Shown here: piece by piece, positions 52,469 through 60,897 of the stretch | Position numbering within the stretch: the stretch's first letter is position 1 | Layout of the letters: each line of letters starts with the position of its first letter | NCBI GenBank assembly: GCA_003162415.1 | Contig: PMOL01000009.1 | Span: 195,719 to 259,718, forward strand | Length of the DNA: 64,000 nucleotides | Origin: Candidatus Dormiibacterota bacterium | Lineage (GTDB): Bacteria; Chloroflexota; Dormibacteria; Aeolococcales; Aeolococcaceae | Direction of reading: 5' to 3' | The notes under the pieces: generated by a model | Seen by the model: only the letters and a program-made list of their open reading frames with translations | Databases searched by the model: none | Told to the model about the DNA's origin: nothing | Position numbers and translations under genes: made by a program

Positions 52469-52870
52469 TCAGCTACTCGCATTCGATTGCACCTGCACCG
52501 GAACCTCGCCAGGAGCGGTTGCCTCGGCTTGCCGCAATGCCTCGAGATCGAAGAGTAGTGGGTCGACCTCAGTGCCGACGCTGTGCACCGCGGCGGCAGG
52601 GATCACGTACGACGTTCCGTTGGCTTCGAATGTGGCGAGAGGTGTGGCGGAAGCCGAGGGGGCGGCCGTGAGCGAGATCCTCCCATCGCTGCCTGTGGTC
52701 TCGAGAATGCGTTGGCCGGTGACTAACGTGACCAAAGTGGCGGTCTGTGCGGGGGCCACCGCCACGCTGGCGACGAGGTTGGCGGTTGCGGGCGACGCGC
52801 TCGCGAGCATTACGAGCGTCCCTGATCCGAACAGTGCCAAAAGTGTCCGAATCTTGTGGCAATGGATCAC
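52469..52870 (-). CDS. Stand-alone secreted protein like the propeptide of S8 peptidases
   Basis: The 133-residue product has a signal peptide (LLALFGSGTLVMLASASPATA) and then LVTLVTGQRILETTGSDGRISLTAAPS, GTSYVIPAAAVHSVG and DPLLFDLEALRQAEA. This pattern is the N-terminal prodomain of secreted subtilases in Gram-positives, where a catalytic domain normally follows. Here translation stops directly after the prodomain, and no S8 catalytic motifs follow downstream. It may be an inhibitor or chaperone, or a gene remnant. Confidence 0.6.
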   Translation of the reverse strand: MIHCHKIRTLLALFGSGTLVMLASASPATANLVASVAVAPAQTATLVTLVTGQRILETTGSDGRISLTAAPSASATPLATFEANGTSYVIPAAAVHSVGTEVDPLLFDLEALRQAEATAPGEVPVQVQSNASS

Positions 52871-53088
52871 GGCATCTCCCTATTTAGCGGGGCTGACGGC
52901 TTTCCTGTACCCGGTCTCATGCGGAGGAACAACGATGACCCGGCCGAAGAGGGCGGCGAGGCGATTTCGCCCGCGATGCAGTCGGCAAACCGCAATTTCA
53001 GTGCAGCGGATGACAAGCCCGCGAGCGGCGCGGTGAGATCCCGGGACGATCAGACGAATCGAGCCGTACATCACGCTACTGATCGAAG

Positions 53089-53787
53089 CTAAGGGCAGGC
53101 GATTTGACCTACTGCATTGACGGTGGCGCCATTTCCTTGGCCTTGATCAGGCGTCAACACAATATCGAAGATCGCGATGTGTCCAGCCTTGAAGGTTGTG
53201 ACCCCGACCCCAATCGAGCCATAGAAACCGTAGCCTCCGAGTTTCGATTTGAACAGTGAGGCTGTGGTTTCATCGTTCGGGACCGCCGCCCCCGGTTCGG
53301 CCGGGTTGTCCTGGCTGATCACCAAGGAGTAATACTCACCGTTGAGCAGCCCGCCCGCCTCAATGCTGGCTGGAACTTGGCCCGGCGCCGGCTGCCCTGG
53401 GGGAGCTGAAGCGGCTGGGAAACCCGGCGAACATACCCTCGAGGTCACGCGCATGGTGCCTGAGACTGCCCCTGTGAAGGTCACCGTCGTGGTGGGCACA
53501 GACGGCGTTGGCTGCGAACTCACCTGCGCCGCCGGTCCCGGGGCGTTCGGCCCGTGGGGCGCTGCAGGTCCTGGGGTGACGCGACCCAAGTGTGCCGCCA
53601 AGCCCACGACCGCTGCAGCAATGGCAACGGCCACGACGAGTGCCCCGGTCGCGAACGTGGCGAACAAGCGGCGCGTAGCCCGCTCCTTGAACCCATTCAT
53701 AGTCATGTCCTCCAACGTCGCGGTCAGCGGCTGCTGCGAGATGTGGGCGTAGAACGTCTCGAGTTGCTCGTCGATCCGGTCAGTCAT
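53089..53787 (-). CDS. Membrane partner of an ECF sigma factor
   Basis: The 232-residue protein has a cytoplasmic N-terminus of about 42 residues (MTDRIDEQLETFYAHIS...), one membrane helix (FATGALVVAVAIAAAVVGLAA), a Pro/Gly-rich linker and an extracellular beta-rich domain with two cysteines (SRVCSPGF, GQIACP). It starts inside the last codons of the sigma gene (8-nt overlap). No zf-HC motif is present, so anti-sigma function rests on gene order and topology. The outer domain loosely resembles the W-x-C family. Confidence 0.7.
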   Translation of the reverse strand: MTDRIDEQLETFYAHISQQPLTATLEDMTMNGFKERATRRLFATFATGALVVAVAIAAAVVGLAAHLGRVTPGPAAPHGPNAPGPAAQVSSQPTPSVPTTTVTFTGAVSGTMRVTSRVCSPGFPAASAPPGQPAPGQVPASIEAGGLLNGEYYSLVISQDNPAEPGAAVPNDETTASLFKSKLGGYGFYGSIGVGVTTFKAGHIAIFDIVLTPDQGQGNGATVNAVGQIACP

Positions 53788-54316
53788 GGGTCATACCCTC
53801 TCGCAGTGTTGTGAGGCCTCGAGCGATGTGTGTGCGGACTGTGCCCGCGCTGCACCCCATAAGCTCGGCGCACTCGTCGATTGTGTAACCGTGTCCCTTG
53901 GTCAGCGTGAGTGCGGCGCGCTGCCGAAGCGACAAGCGAGAATAGATCCGGCTCAGGTCCAGCATCGCTGGATCGATCGCCGGCACGTTGGGGGCGTGCA
54001 TGTTCGCTGGCAGGTCGCGTTGCGTGAAGAAACCGCGCCGCGTCAGCGCCCGCCGTCGACTGATGCAGTGATTGACGCAAATGCGTGCCGCCCAGGCAAA
54101 CCGATCACCGTACCCAGCCGAGCTAAGCCATGCCCTCCACGAGCGAATCAGCGCCTCCTGAACCGCGTCCTCCGCCTCGCCGCGATCTCGGAGGATGCCC
54201 AACGCGATGGCAAAGAGCCGGTGACGCTGACGAAACACGATCTGCTCAAAGGCCAGCTCATCCTGCAGCGTGCGTTCACTGGACGCGGTCAAGCGCATCT
54301 CCATCTCGGACGCCAT
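53780..54316 (-). CDS. ECF RNA polymerase sigma factor
   Basis: The 178-residue protein has region 2 (FEQIVFRQRHRLFAIALGILRDRGEAEDAVQEALIRSWRAW, FAWAARICVNHCISRRR) and region 4 (LSLRQRAALTLTKGHGYTIDECAELMGCSAGTVRTHIARGLTTLR). ATG 54316 (MASEMEMRLTAS) is preferred; the track's start adds 51 residues unlike the family. It is coupled to the membrane partner downstream. Confidence 0.9.
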   Translation of the reverse strand: MASEMEMRLTASSERTLQDELAFEQIVFRQRHRLFAIALGILRDRGEAEDAVQEALIRSWRAWLSSAGYGDRFAWAARICVNHCISRRRALTRRGFFTQRDLPANMHAPNVPAIDPAMLDLSRIYSRLSLRQRAALTLTKGHGYTIDECAELMGCSAGTVRTHIARGLTTLREGMTHD

Positions 54317-54706
54317 ATCAAGTAACACGCACCAGGGGTCGATTCTGCTGACATGCACGCGTTGGTCCGACTTCCCGTCGACACTGGCGAAGCTCAGCCG
54401 ATCCGAGATGAGCGGGCCGCGCGGCAGCCACCTCGATCCGTTCGAGTTTTGTGAAGGCGTGGCGGGCATGTATCAGGTTCAACTGGTGTGCGCTTAGCAC
54501 TCAGAATTGGCATGCATTGGCGCGCAAAGGCGGTTAAGACACAACTTCCGTCACGCGTGTTTCGCAGCTTCCGTGAGTTCAAGTCCCGGGTAGTGGTGTG
54601 AATTCGGTGGAGTTTTCACAACGTCGGTGAGTTAGGCAACGAGGCCCTCGGTGAGCGGTTGGTGAGAAACGCTGGGCCGTCGCGGTGCAGCAACCGCGCC
54701 ATTTGA
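54317..54706. other. Region without recognisable gene
   Basis: About 390 bp. The sigma promoter must lie near 54330. The remainder, up to the azlC fragment, shows no coding signal and may be where the azlC 5' part was lost. Confidence 0.35.
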
Positions 54707-54904
54707 TTGCTGACTGAAGTGTCGAGGTCCCTCCTCCGAAGGTCGCGGCGATCGGTAGTGGCTGCGGCTTTGGGGGCGTCCATCGCCGCGGCGCTCCACT
54801 TCGTCACCAACCCAGGCAATGCGCTATTGGGCGCCACCATCGCGGCACTGATCGGTGCGATCCACGGGCGCCCGCCGCGCAGCAATCGAGGACGGGAGTC
54901 GTGA
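54707..54904 (+). pseudogene. azlC: azlC fragment (C-terminal end only)
   Basis: The 65-residue frame (LLRRSRRSVVAAALGASIAAALHFVTNPGNALLGATIAALIGAIHG) matches the last helix pair of AzlC, which normally has about 230 residues. The stop overlaps the azlD start (GTGA), the usual azlC-azlD junction. No AzlC sequence is visible upstream in any frame, so the 5' part has been deleted. Confidence 0.65.
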
Positions 54905-55209
54905 AGCTGTGGCTGCCTGTGCTCATGGTCACCGTCGCGAACTGGGTCATGAAGGCCAGCGGACCGCTCGCGCTCGGGGATCGTCAACTGCCGCCTACCG
55001 TCGTCGACGTCACGAGCCTGATGGCGCCAGTCCTGCTCGCCGGGCTGATCGTCATTGACCTCGGCGGTGCAGCGTGGAGCCAACTCAACTGGCAGCAGGT
55101 GGTCGGTGTGGGCGTGGCGGGTCTCGCGCGTGTCTTCATAGCACCCATGTTGCTCGCCGTTGTCTGCGGCATCGCCGCCACTGCCTTCCTGCGACTCTTC
55201 GGCACTTGA
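54901..55209 (+). CDS. azlD: AzlD-family branched-chain amino acid transport protein
   Basis: The 102-residue membrane protein has four hydrophobic segments: WLPVLMVTVANWVMKASGPLALG, a TSLMAPVLLAGLIVIDLGG region, VVGVGVAGLARVFIAPMLLAVVCGI and a final helix. AzlD pairs with AzlC to export branched-chain amino acids. Because azlC is truncated here, the protein may have no partner. Confidence 0.8.
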   Translation: MKLWLPVLMVTVANWVMKASGPLALGDRQLPPTVVDVTSLMAPVLLAGLIVIDLGGAAWSQLNWQQVVGVGVAGLARVFIAPMLLAVVCGIAATAFLRLFGT

Positions 55210-55370
55210 CCAGCTTCGCCTACATTTTGGCCGCCCAATGGGAGTGAGAATGTGGGGACCGGCGGCCGCTGCTCCCAAGTGCGAGGAGCCACGGACACGC
55301 CAGCGTGCCATTAACACACCAGAGCCCAGAGGCGAGTGGGGAAGATCCGCTATCGCGTCGCTGCGCTGGT

Positions 55371-56174
55371 TCAGGTTCCGAGGTCGAGCGGTGACACTGC
55401 TGCGCAACCGAGCGTTGCGCCGGTTAGTAACGAGCGCGCGGTCGGCGTCAGTCGGAGCCTCTGCGGCCGGCCCTTTAGACCGGGAGCATCAGCCGACGAG
55501 AGCTCGAGGGCGGTGTGATCCGCACTCGAGCGCAGTTCGGAGCTGGCATCAGCGAAGCCCGCGAACCAAACAAACACGTTCTCGTTCTCGCGTACTGGCA
55601 GAGCGGGGAAGTTGTTCGGGCTATGGTTAGTCACGAACAAAGCCAGTACCGTAGCGCCGGCGTCGATGAGCACCGGCGTCACCTCCCGAAAGAAGTAGTC
55701 GACAAAGGCGTTCTCCGCGGTGGCATCCAGGGAGTAGACGGTGGCAACTACAAGCCCGCTTCCATGTCCGTTGGTGCCACGAGGCGGGCGGGCATCCACG
55801 CCGTGTGAGAATCCGGACCCCGGTTGCGCCGGGCGGAGGAGCAGTACGTTGTCCGAGTCGATCATGGTGGCGTGAGCAGCTTCACGGTGGTCCCTCCAAA
55901 CCGGCCCGCCATAGAAAGCCTTCAAACCTTCAGCCCGGGTGGCCATGTCGCGAAATCCGCGCAACCAGACGAATCGATCTGGGTCATCAACATCGCGGAA
56001 TTGGCCGATCACCTGCATCCCGAGTGCCTCTTGACTCTCGATGAACTCACGATCGAAAAGATCGATGAGGACATCGCGCTTGCCCGCGTGCAGGGTGTAT
56101 TGGCGGAGCTCGACGACCGTTGACAAGGTCGCCTCGGGTGTCGACTCAGAGAGTTGACGGTCGATCGACGTCAT
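55371..56174 (-). CDS. NIPSNAP-family protein
   Basis: The 267-residue protein has the ferredoxin-like NIPSNAP pattern: VVELRQYTLHAGKRDVLIDLFDREFIESQEALGMQVIGQFRD, DPDRFVWLRGFRDMATRAEGLKAFYGGPVW, then a second half (LVVATVYSLDATAENAFVDYFFREVTPVL, NENVFVWFAGFAD). Two such domains in one chain are common. The cellular role is not well defined. Its ATG overlaps the stop of a possible upstream small gene by 1 nt (TAATG). Confidence 0.85.
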   Translation of the reverse strand: MTSIDRQLSESTPEATLSTVVELRQYTLHAGKRDVLIDLFDREFIESQEALGMQVIGQFRDVDDPDRFVWLRGFRDMATRAEGLKAFYGGPVWRDHREAAHATMIDSDNVLLLRPAQPGSGFSHGVDARPPRGTNGHGSGLVVATVYSLDATAENAFVDYFFREVTPVLIDAGATVLALFVTNHSPNNFPALPVRENENVFVWFAGFADASSELRSSADHTALELSSADAPGLKGRPQRLRLTPTARSLLTGATLGCAAVSPLDLGT

Positions 56175-56401
56175 TACCGCGGTGTGCCTGTCGTCGGTTC
56201 AGCCTCAATGCTGACTTCGAGCGTGCTGGTCACGAAGGAATGATTAGCGATGGCTCGCATCCTATTCTCGCCGTATCCGGACAGGTCGCAGCGGAGGCGT
56301 CTGATCAGTGGTTCAAGAGCGTGGATGGTCGGGCACCCCAGCGTATGGAGCTCGAACCTGACCTTGGCGCGGTTCGCGGTCAGCCCCAAGCCAAGGCCCA
56401 C
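56174..56401 (-). CDS. Possible small gene coupled to NIPSNAP
   Basis: The 75-residue frame from GTG 56401 has GC-rich third positions and a plausible fold (KVRFELHTLGCPTIHALEPL...). The stop overlaps the NIPSNAP start as TAATG. No family recognised; it could also be chance. Confidence 0.35.
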   Translation of the reverse strand: MGLGLGLTANRAKVRFELHTLGCPTIHALEPLIRRLRCDLSGYGENRMRAIANHSFVTSTLEVSIEAEPTTGTPR

Positions 56402-56498
56402 TCGAGATAGGCAATGGGGCGCCTGATGCGGTTTATCGTCATACCTCCCGGAAACCTGCGAGGTCAGCCTCGCGCACCCGAGCGTACAACGTTGTTCC

Positions 56499-56972
56499 TT
56501 GAGCAACCTGTGCGCAGAGCACCACCGTGACCGGGCTGAGGTTGGTGCCGCATTTCGGGACGGGACGACGTTCGTGGTGCTCAGCTTTCAGCGCGAACGG
56601 TCCGATGCGATCGCCCGCTTGACGCGGTTCGCCAAGCGTGAGATGCGCTCCTGGTCCGACGATGTGCTCCCGCTACCGGCGAAGGACTACCAGCGCCGGA
56701 GGGCTCGACTGGCCGCTGACTTCGAGAGGTCTTCGCTAAAGGACCTCGAATTCCGCGCTGTGGAGCCGATCGCGAACGATCAGGAACTGATGATCAGGGT
56801 AGTTCCAATCGTCGCCCACGAGTACAGCCATTGCATGGTCGCCGTAGGAATGTGTATGCAGCCGTGGCTCGCGAAGCTGCCGTTCTCGCTATTCGGCCCA
56901 AACGCAGACGGGGGTTCCCACGGGGCGCTATGCAGGAAGAATCCACCGCCGGCGAACTCCATCGCATATTGA
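56499..56972 (+). CDS. Doubtful ORF, coding-like in its first half
   Basis: The first 95 or so codons show coding-like third positions and a helical, charged product (AIARLTRFAKREMRSWSDDV, KDYQRRRARLAADFERSS). The last 60 codons lie antisense to the L,D-transpeptidase active site, so the ORF cannot be real along its full length. It may be a truncated gene that lost its stop. No family recognised. Confidence 0.25.
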   Translation: MSNLCAEHHRDRAEVGAAFRDGTTFVVLSFQRERSDAIARLTRFAKREMRSWSDDVLPLPAKDYQRRRARLAADFERSSLKDLEFRAVEPIANDQELMIRVVPIVAHEYSHCMVAVGMCMQPWLAKLPFSLFGPNADGGSHGALCRKNPPPANSIAY

Positions 56973-57520
56973 GCGTTCTCCGGGGCGTAGTAGGAGGGCG
57001 ACGACTTCGGCCACGGCGAATAGAACCTAATCGGCGAGTACTTGGCAAAGATGTGGTAGATCCCGGTCGGTGTTCGCAAGGCCGCCCGACCGGTGGTGAT
57101 CAGCGACGCGCCTAGCTCGCATCCGTCGCGGTAGAAGACGATCTCTTGGGTGGCGAGATCGACGGCCATCACTTTGCCGGGAGGCTCATCGTGACGACAC
57201 CGAGAGGCGCTCAGCGCAGCCTGCGTGGACTTGAAGGCCGACGTGTTCTGCTCGGCGAGCGCGGCGCTGGTCGCAGTGTTGTCGGCATGGTGAAGGGCTG
57301 TAGCCTCACCACGCTGGCCCGTGGCAGCGTGTCCTTCGAACGGAAGGTGTGCGCCGCTGTCAGGCGCGCGCACCTGGGCTATGGCGCTCGCGTTGACGCA
57401 GATCCCTGCAATGACCAGAGCGACGACGCCAACGCAGCCCAGCAGCCAGTGGATCGTGTGCTGGAGTCGGTTGGGAGCTGGTTTTGGTTTGATCATGGTC
57501 GCTCGTACAACCTTCTTCAC
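56780..57520 (-). CDS. L,D-transpeptidase (YkuD domain)
   Basis: The 246-residue protein has an N-terminal membrane anchor (TIHWLLGCVGVVALVIAGICV), a linker and a YkuD domain: VMAVDLATQEIVFYRDGCELGASLITTG, TPTGIYHIF, and the catalytic motif FASHGCIHIPTATMQWLYSW. The usual motif is SHGC[IV]R; the Arg is replaced by His here. These enzymes make 3-3 cross-links in peptidoglycan or attach proteins to it. The start is GTG 57520 or ATG 57496. Confidence 0.88.
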   Translation of the reverse strand: MKKVVRATMIKPKPAPNRLQHTIHWLLGCVGVVALVIAGICVNASAIAQVRAPDSGAHLPFEGHAATGQRGEATALHHADNTATSAALAEQNTSAFKSTQAALSASRCRHDEPPGKVMAVDLATQEIVFYRDGCELGASLITTGRAALRTPTGIYHIFAKYSPIRFYSPWPKSSPSYYAPENAQYAMEFAGGGFFLHSAPWEPPSAFGPNSENGSFASHGCIHIPTATMQWLYSWATIGTTLIISS

Positions 57521-57729
57521 GCAGTCAATCTCACGACGCTTGATCCCGCGTACAGATCTTTTGACCGCGAGATGGCGCGATCGATTCGGAGCTCCGCGGT
57601 TCGGGTCGCTGCTTCTGCGCGTAACTTGTTGGTGGAGGCGACCGGTGCCAAGCGGGCAGAGCCGCCGGCACCCCGGTGTTGCCCCTTGCGCTGATCCACA
57701 AAGAGATCGCGCAGAGGTGGCTCAGCGGC

Positions 57730-58446
57730 TCAGCCGCACGCTCCACTGCAGGCGCCGGCGGGTCCGATCGGGGTGCTGGGGATGCCTGCGGCAGCGATGG
57801 ATTCGACCTGATTGGTCGACAGTCCGGTTGCCGTCAGAACCAGATCGATAGTGGTGCCGAGGCTGTCGATCGTTCCGTTCGGCGAGACCGTATGGATGTA
57901 CAGGTCCGCAGGAATGGCCACATACAGGGTCGTAATACCTGTTGATGCATCAGTGACGAGGGATCCTCGGTAGTCGCCAACCGTCACAGGCACGGAGCTG
58001 GCTGGAGCGCTGGCACTGCTGGCCAGAAATACGTCCATGCATCCCCCCGACTCCGACGCGGCAGTAGCGAACGAAGTTCCGACGAACTGCAACCCGCCCG
58101 GTGCGGGCACGCAGGCTGCTTCAGTCGGTTTGAACCCGGCAGGGAGTGGGATCGTGACATCGGCAAGTCGCATGCTCTGCCCACTGACGGTCGACCCGGA
58201 AGCCACTGGTGGCTCGGCTCGGTGGGTTGGCTGGTGGGCGACCGTCGAGCCGGTCCCGATGACGAATCCTACAGCGCCTAGTCCGACTCCGACCACGGCT
58301 GCGCCAAGAGCAGAGACGAGCCGCCGACGTGGGCCGCGGGCGTGGTAGTTGTGCTGGCGGAGCCGATCGCCGATGCGCGGAAGTACGTCGTCAGCGCACT
58401 GAGCGAGCGCTGCACGTAGGTCAGTCTCGAATTCGTCGGTCATCAT
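57730..58446 (-). CDS. Membrane partner of the SigE-type sigma factor
   Basis: The 238-residue protein has a cytoplasmic helix (MTDEFETDLRAALAQCADDV...LRQHNYHARG), one membrane segment (LVSALGAAVVGVGLGAVGFVIG) and an extracellular domain with cysteines (EAACVPAPGG, SGGCMDVFL, GACSGACG). The start overlaps the sigma stop by 4 nt. No zinc-finger motif is present. Anti-sigma role inferred. Confidence 0.7.
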   Translation of the reverse strand: MMTDEFETDLRAALAQCADDVLPRIGDRLRQHNYHARGPRRRLVSALGAAVVGVGLGAVGFVIGTGSTVAHQPTHRAEPPVASGSTVSGQSMRLADVTIPLPAGFKPTEAACVPAPGGLQFVGTSFATAASESGGCMDVFLASSASAPASSVPVTVGDYRGSLVTDASTGITTLYVAIPADLYIHTVSPNGTIDSLGTTIDLVLTATGLSTNQVESIAAAGIPSTPIGPAGACSGACG

Positions 58447-59021
58447 GAGGTGGTTCTCCTTCTGTCGTTTGCAGAGGCTGTGACATATGAGACGGGGTGA
58501 TCGTTGAAGTTCAGCGCCGCGCGAAGGCGGGCGAGGCCGCGAGATGCAGTGCTCTTGACGGTGCCGACTGAGCAGCCAAGAAGCCCTGCGACCTCGGTTT
58601 CAGGAAGGTCCTCCCAGTAGCGGAGCACGATCACGGCACGCTGTTGCGGTGGAAGCGTTGCCAGGGCCAAGCGGAAGTCCGAGCGCGCGTCGATTCCACG
58701 AATTACTCGGTTCGCCGTCTCGTCCGCGTATTCCTCGAGCGCACCGTTGCTGGACTCGAGTTCGTTCCTGCGACGCTTCCGGCCTTCCTGACCATCGATC
58801 ACGAGGTTGACCAGGATTCGCCGGGCGTAGGCTGCGGGATGATCCATCGAGCGCACGCGGTTCCAGCGGCGAGCAGTTCGTAGCAAGGTCTCTTGAACGA
58901 GGTCTTCGGTCTCTGAGAGATCACAGGTCATCAGGTAGCCGGTCCGGATGAGATCGTTGGTGACCTCGGCCACGAACGACTCGAATCGACGTTGTTCCTG
59001 CCCTCTGGTGAACCAGTCCAT
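58443..59021 (-). CDS. SigE-family ECF sigma factor
   Basis: The 192-residue protein has the pattern of actinobacterial-type SigE-family factors: FESFVAEVTNDLIRTGYLMTCDLSETEDLVQETLLRTARRW, MDHPAAYARRILVNLVIDGQEGRKRR, and LATLPPQQRAVIVLRYWEDLPETEVAGLLGCSVGTVKSTASRGLARLR. ATG 59021 has GGGAG 5 nt upstream. It is coupled to the membrane partner. Confidence 0.92.
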   Translation of the reverse strand: MDWFTRGQEQRRFESFVAEVTNDLIRTGYLMTCDLSETEDLVQETLLRTARRWNRVRSMDHPAAYARRILVNLVIDGQEGRKRRRNELESSNGALEEYADETANRVIRGIDARSDFRLALATLPPQQRAVIVLRYWEDLPETEVAGLLGCSVGTVKSTASRGLARLRAALNFNDHPVSYVTASANDRRRTTS

Positions 59022-59584
59022 ATCTACTCCCGTCGTTAGCGGCTCTGTACCGTCTACCTAAGCTAAACCCTCCCAGGCAGCACAAAGGTTGAGTCGGTTC
59101 AAAGACCAGGGACTACCCGCGATCCGGAAGCAACGGTCATCCATGCACCCCCGATGCTCGAGCTGCACTGGGCGGCGGAAGCCGGCAAGCGCGGAAGGAA
59201 TCGCCAAAGAACGCGCAGAACCTCAAGGCGCGGCTCGACAGCCGGAACTAGGGCGGGTCGCCTTCTACATCCCAAAGGAGTTGTGCGAGCTTGGGCGACG
59301 CGTCGCCTGGCTCGGAGACCACTTGCGGGCAGCACTCTCGCTCACCCTGGCATACCGCTTTCACACCAGAGCCCGGTCGATAGCCTCGTCGCCCGGCGCG
59401 GCACGCACGAGGTCGTTCGGCTCACCGGCGAACTGGTGTCCTTCACCTCGACGCGCCATGCACAAGGCTGTTGTGTGACGACACCCGCGGATTGCTGTGC
59501 CGGCTCCTCGGCTGCGTGCCGGCTCCGAGCGTCACAACGCGGCCTGTGAGCCGCGCCAGAGGGCGGGGGAAGTAATCGCGACGG
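59022..59584. other. Region without recognisable gene
   Basis: About 560 bp. All ORFs are Arg/Ser/Ala-rich shadow-like frames. I see no motif, repeat or RNA. Confidence 0.35.
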
Positions 59585-60262
59585 TCATTCACGGTAACGT
59601 TGGTCCCGGTGACGACGCACCTTGAGTAAGTTGCCGCAGGCACGAGCCTCGCACCATCGCCGGGTTCCGTTTCGGGACTGGTCGTAAAAGAGGAAGCTGC
59701 AGTCCGGATTGAGACACGTCCTTATCCGCTGCAGCTGGCCCCCGATCAGAAGTCGCCCATAGGAGGCCCCAGTTGCGGCCATCACGGCGCGCCAATCCTC
59801 GCCGCGCCAGAGCGATCTCAGGGCAAAGCTGTTTTCGACGCGCACGAGGTGCGAGAACTGGCTGGAAGAGGCAAGAACTCGGTTGAGCTCAGTGAGATCG
59901 CCATCAGTCGGATCGGACCGCGATTCCAACAACCCCCGAAGAAGGTCTCGCAAGTCGATCAGATGCCGATGCATAGCGGTACTCGGGGGTTGTTCGATCG
60001 TCAGGCCGCATCGCTGTGCAAACCACCGTTGCCAGTCCTGCAGATCGAGGCGGTCGTAGATGCGCCCCGAGCCGGTGTGGTCGGTGAATCGACTGTTGAC
60101 GAAGTCCACGCAAAGGTACTCCGAGAGCGTATGCGGGATTGGTCCTGGCGACCGGTGCGTCCGCGCTTTGTCATCGGATTTGTGGGTCTCGCCGTTGGTC
60201 TCCGTCCGCCTTGACCGGGCCGACACCTCTCGTGCACTTTGGGCTGGGTGACGGTCTGTCAA
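59585..60262 (-). CDS. ABATE/CGNR zinc-finger transcriptional regulator
   Basis: The 225-residue protein has an ABATE-type N-terminal domain (LCVDFVNSRF...LRDLLRGLLESR, LNRVLASSSQFSHLV) and a C-terminal zinc finger: RTCLNPDCSFLFYDQSRNGTRRWCEARACGNLLKVRRHR. The family name motif CGNR reads CGNL here, but the zinc cysteines and the basic tail are kept. It probably binds DNA. The start is uncertain: TTG 60262, or GTG 60226. Confidence 0.85.
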   Translation of the reverse strand: MTDRHPAQSAREVSARSRRTETNGETHKSDDKARTHRSPGPIPHTLSEYLCVDFVNSRFTDHTGSGRIYDRLDLQDWQRWFAQRCGLTIEQPPSTAMHRHLIDLRDLLRGLLESRSDPTDGDLTELNRVLASSSQFSHLVRVENSFALRSLWRGEDWRAVMAATGASYGRLLIGGQLQRIRTCLNPDCSFLFYDQSRNGTRRWCEARACGNLLKVRRHRDQRYRE

Positions 60263-60350
60263 TGGAAATGGTTAGTAGGAGGCACGCCGTGGTTCCATTT
60301 TCTAGCACGGATCGAAACCCCAGCAGCGGCTCCGGAGCCTTCCACCGCCC

Positions 60351-60869
60351 CTAGTCGGCGCAAGTCCAACTCAACCTTCCGGATTCCTCGACGTTCGTGT
60401 TTGTGTCGAGCATGCCGGTGAAAGACATCGCTCCCGAGGCGTCGCCGGCAACATGGATCACGGCGATCGCGGCGAAGGTGAAAGACGAGTTGTCAATGAT
60501 TAGGTCGGCCATGGTCGCGGATGCGCCCGTGTAAGTGCCGGGCCCGTGGAATCCGGACGACGGCGGAGCGTTCGACACCCCGGCGGTGTATATGACCGTG
60601 TGGCCGCCGACGAGCGCCGAGCCAGGCGTCGGCACGACCCAGAGTGTGGTTGCTTGCAGTGCGCCGGCGACGTACTGGGAACACCGCTCGTGGCGGCCCG
60701 TCAGTGCATCAACAAAGTTTCCTCGTACGGCGATCTCGCCGCGCAGCGCCACCGTGCCGGTGAACACGGCGTACGGCGGTCGCGGTATCGCGGGGGTGAC
60801 CTGCGGAATAGGGCCTTGACCCGAGCACGCGCATGCCAGCACTCCGGCGCACACCGCGATGAGCTTCAT
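60351..60869 (-). CDS. Small lipoprotein of the W-x-C family
   Basis: The 172-residue product has a lipoprotein-like signal (MKLIAVCAGVLACACS) and a beta-rich domain starting FTGTVALRGEIAVRGNF, with a Cys in RCSQY, FHGPGTYTG and a terminal GRLSWTCAD. It is divergent from a paralog with 28 bp between starts. TACCAT lies 9 nt before the ATG. Function unknown. Confidence 0.68.
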   Translation of the reverse strand: MKLIAVCAGVLACACSGQGPIPQVTPAIPRPPYAVFTGTVALRGEIAVRGNFVDALTGRHERCSQYVAGALQATTLWVVPTPGSALVGGHTVIYTAGVSNAPPSSGFHGPGTYTGASATMADLIIDNSSFTFAAIAVIHVAGDASGAMSFTGMLDTNTNVEESGRLSWTCAD

Positions 60870-60878
60870 ACTCCGTCC

Positions 60879-60888
60879 ATGGTAATGT
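60879..60888. promoter_or_regulatory. Overlapping divergent -10 boxes
   Basis: Minus-strand TACCAT (60879-60884) and plus-strand TAATGT (60883-60888) overlap by 2 bp. Each ends 9 nt before its gene's ATG. Only one polymerase could bind at a time. Confidence 0.45.
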
Positions 60889-60897
60889 CCGTAGAGC

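Noticed and set aside
54570-54600. tRNA-like gagttcaagtccc sequence as the second tRNA-Thr attachment repeat
   Set aside because: Only about 10 bases match the tRNA-Thr T-arm and the flanks do not pair or match, so it is most likely chance.
54616-55407. 263-residue minus ORF opposite azlC/azlD
   Set aside because: It is antisense to the AzlD helices and its composition is charged and shadow-like.
57146-57694. 182-residue plus ORF opposite the L,D-transpeptidase
   Set aside because: It is antisense to the N-terminal half and anchor of the transpeptidase gene.
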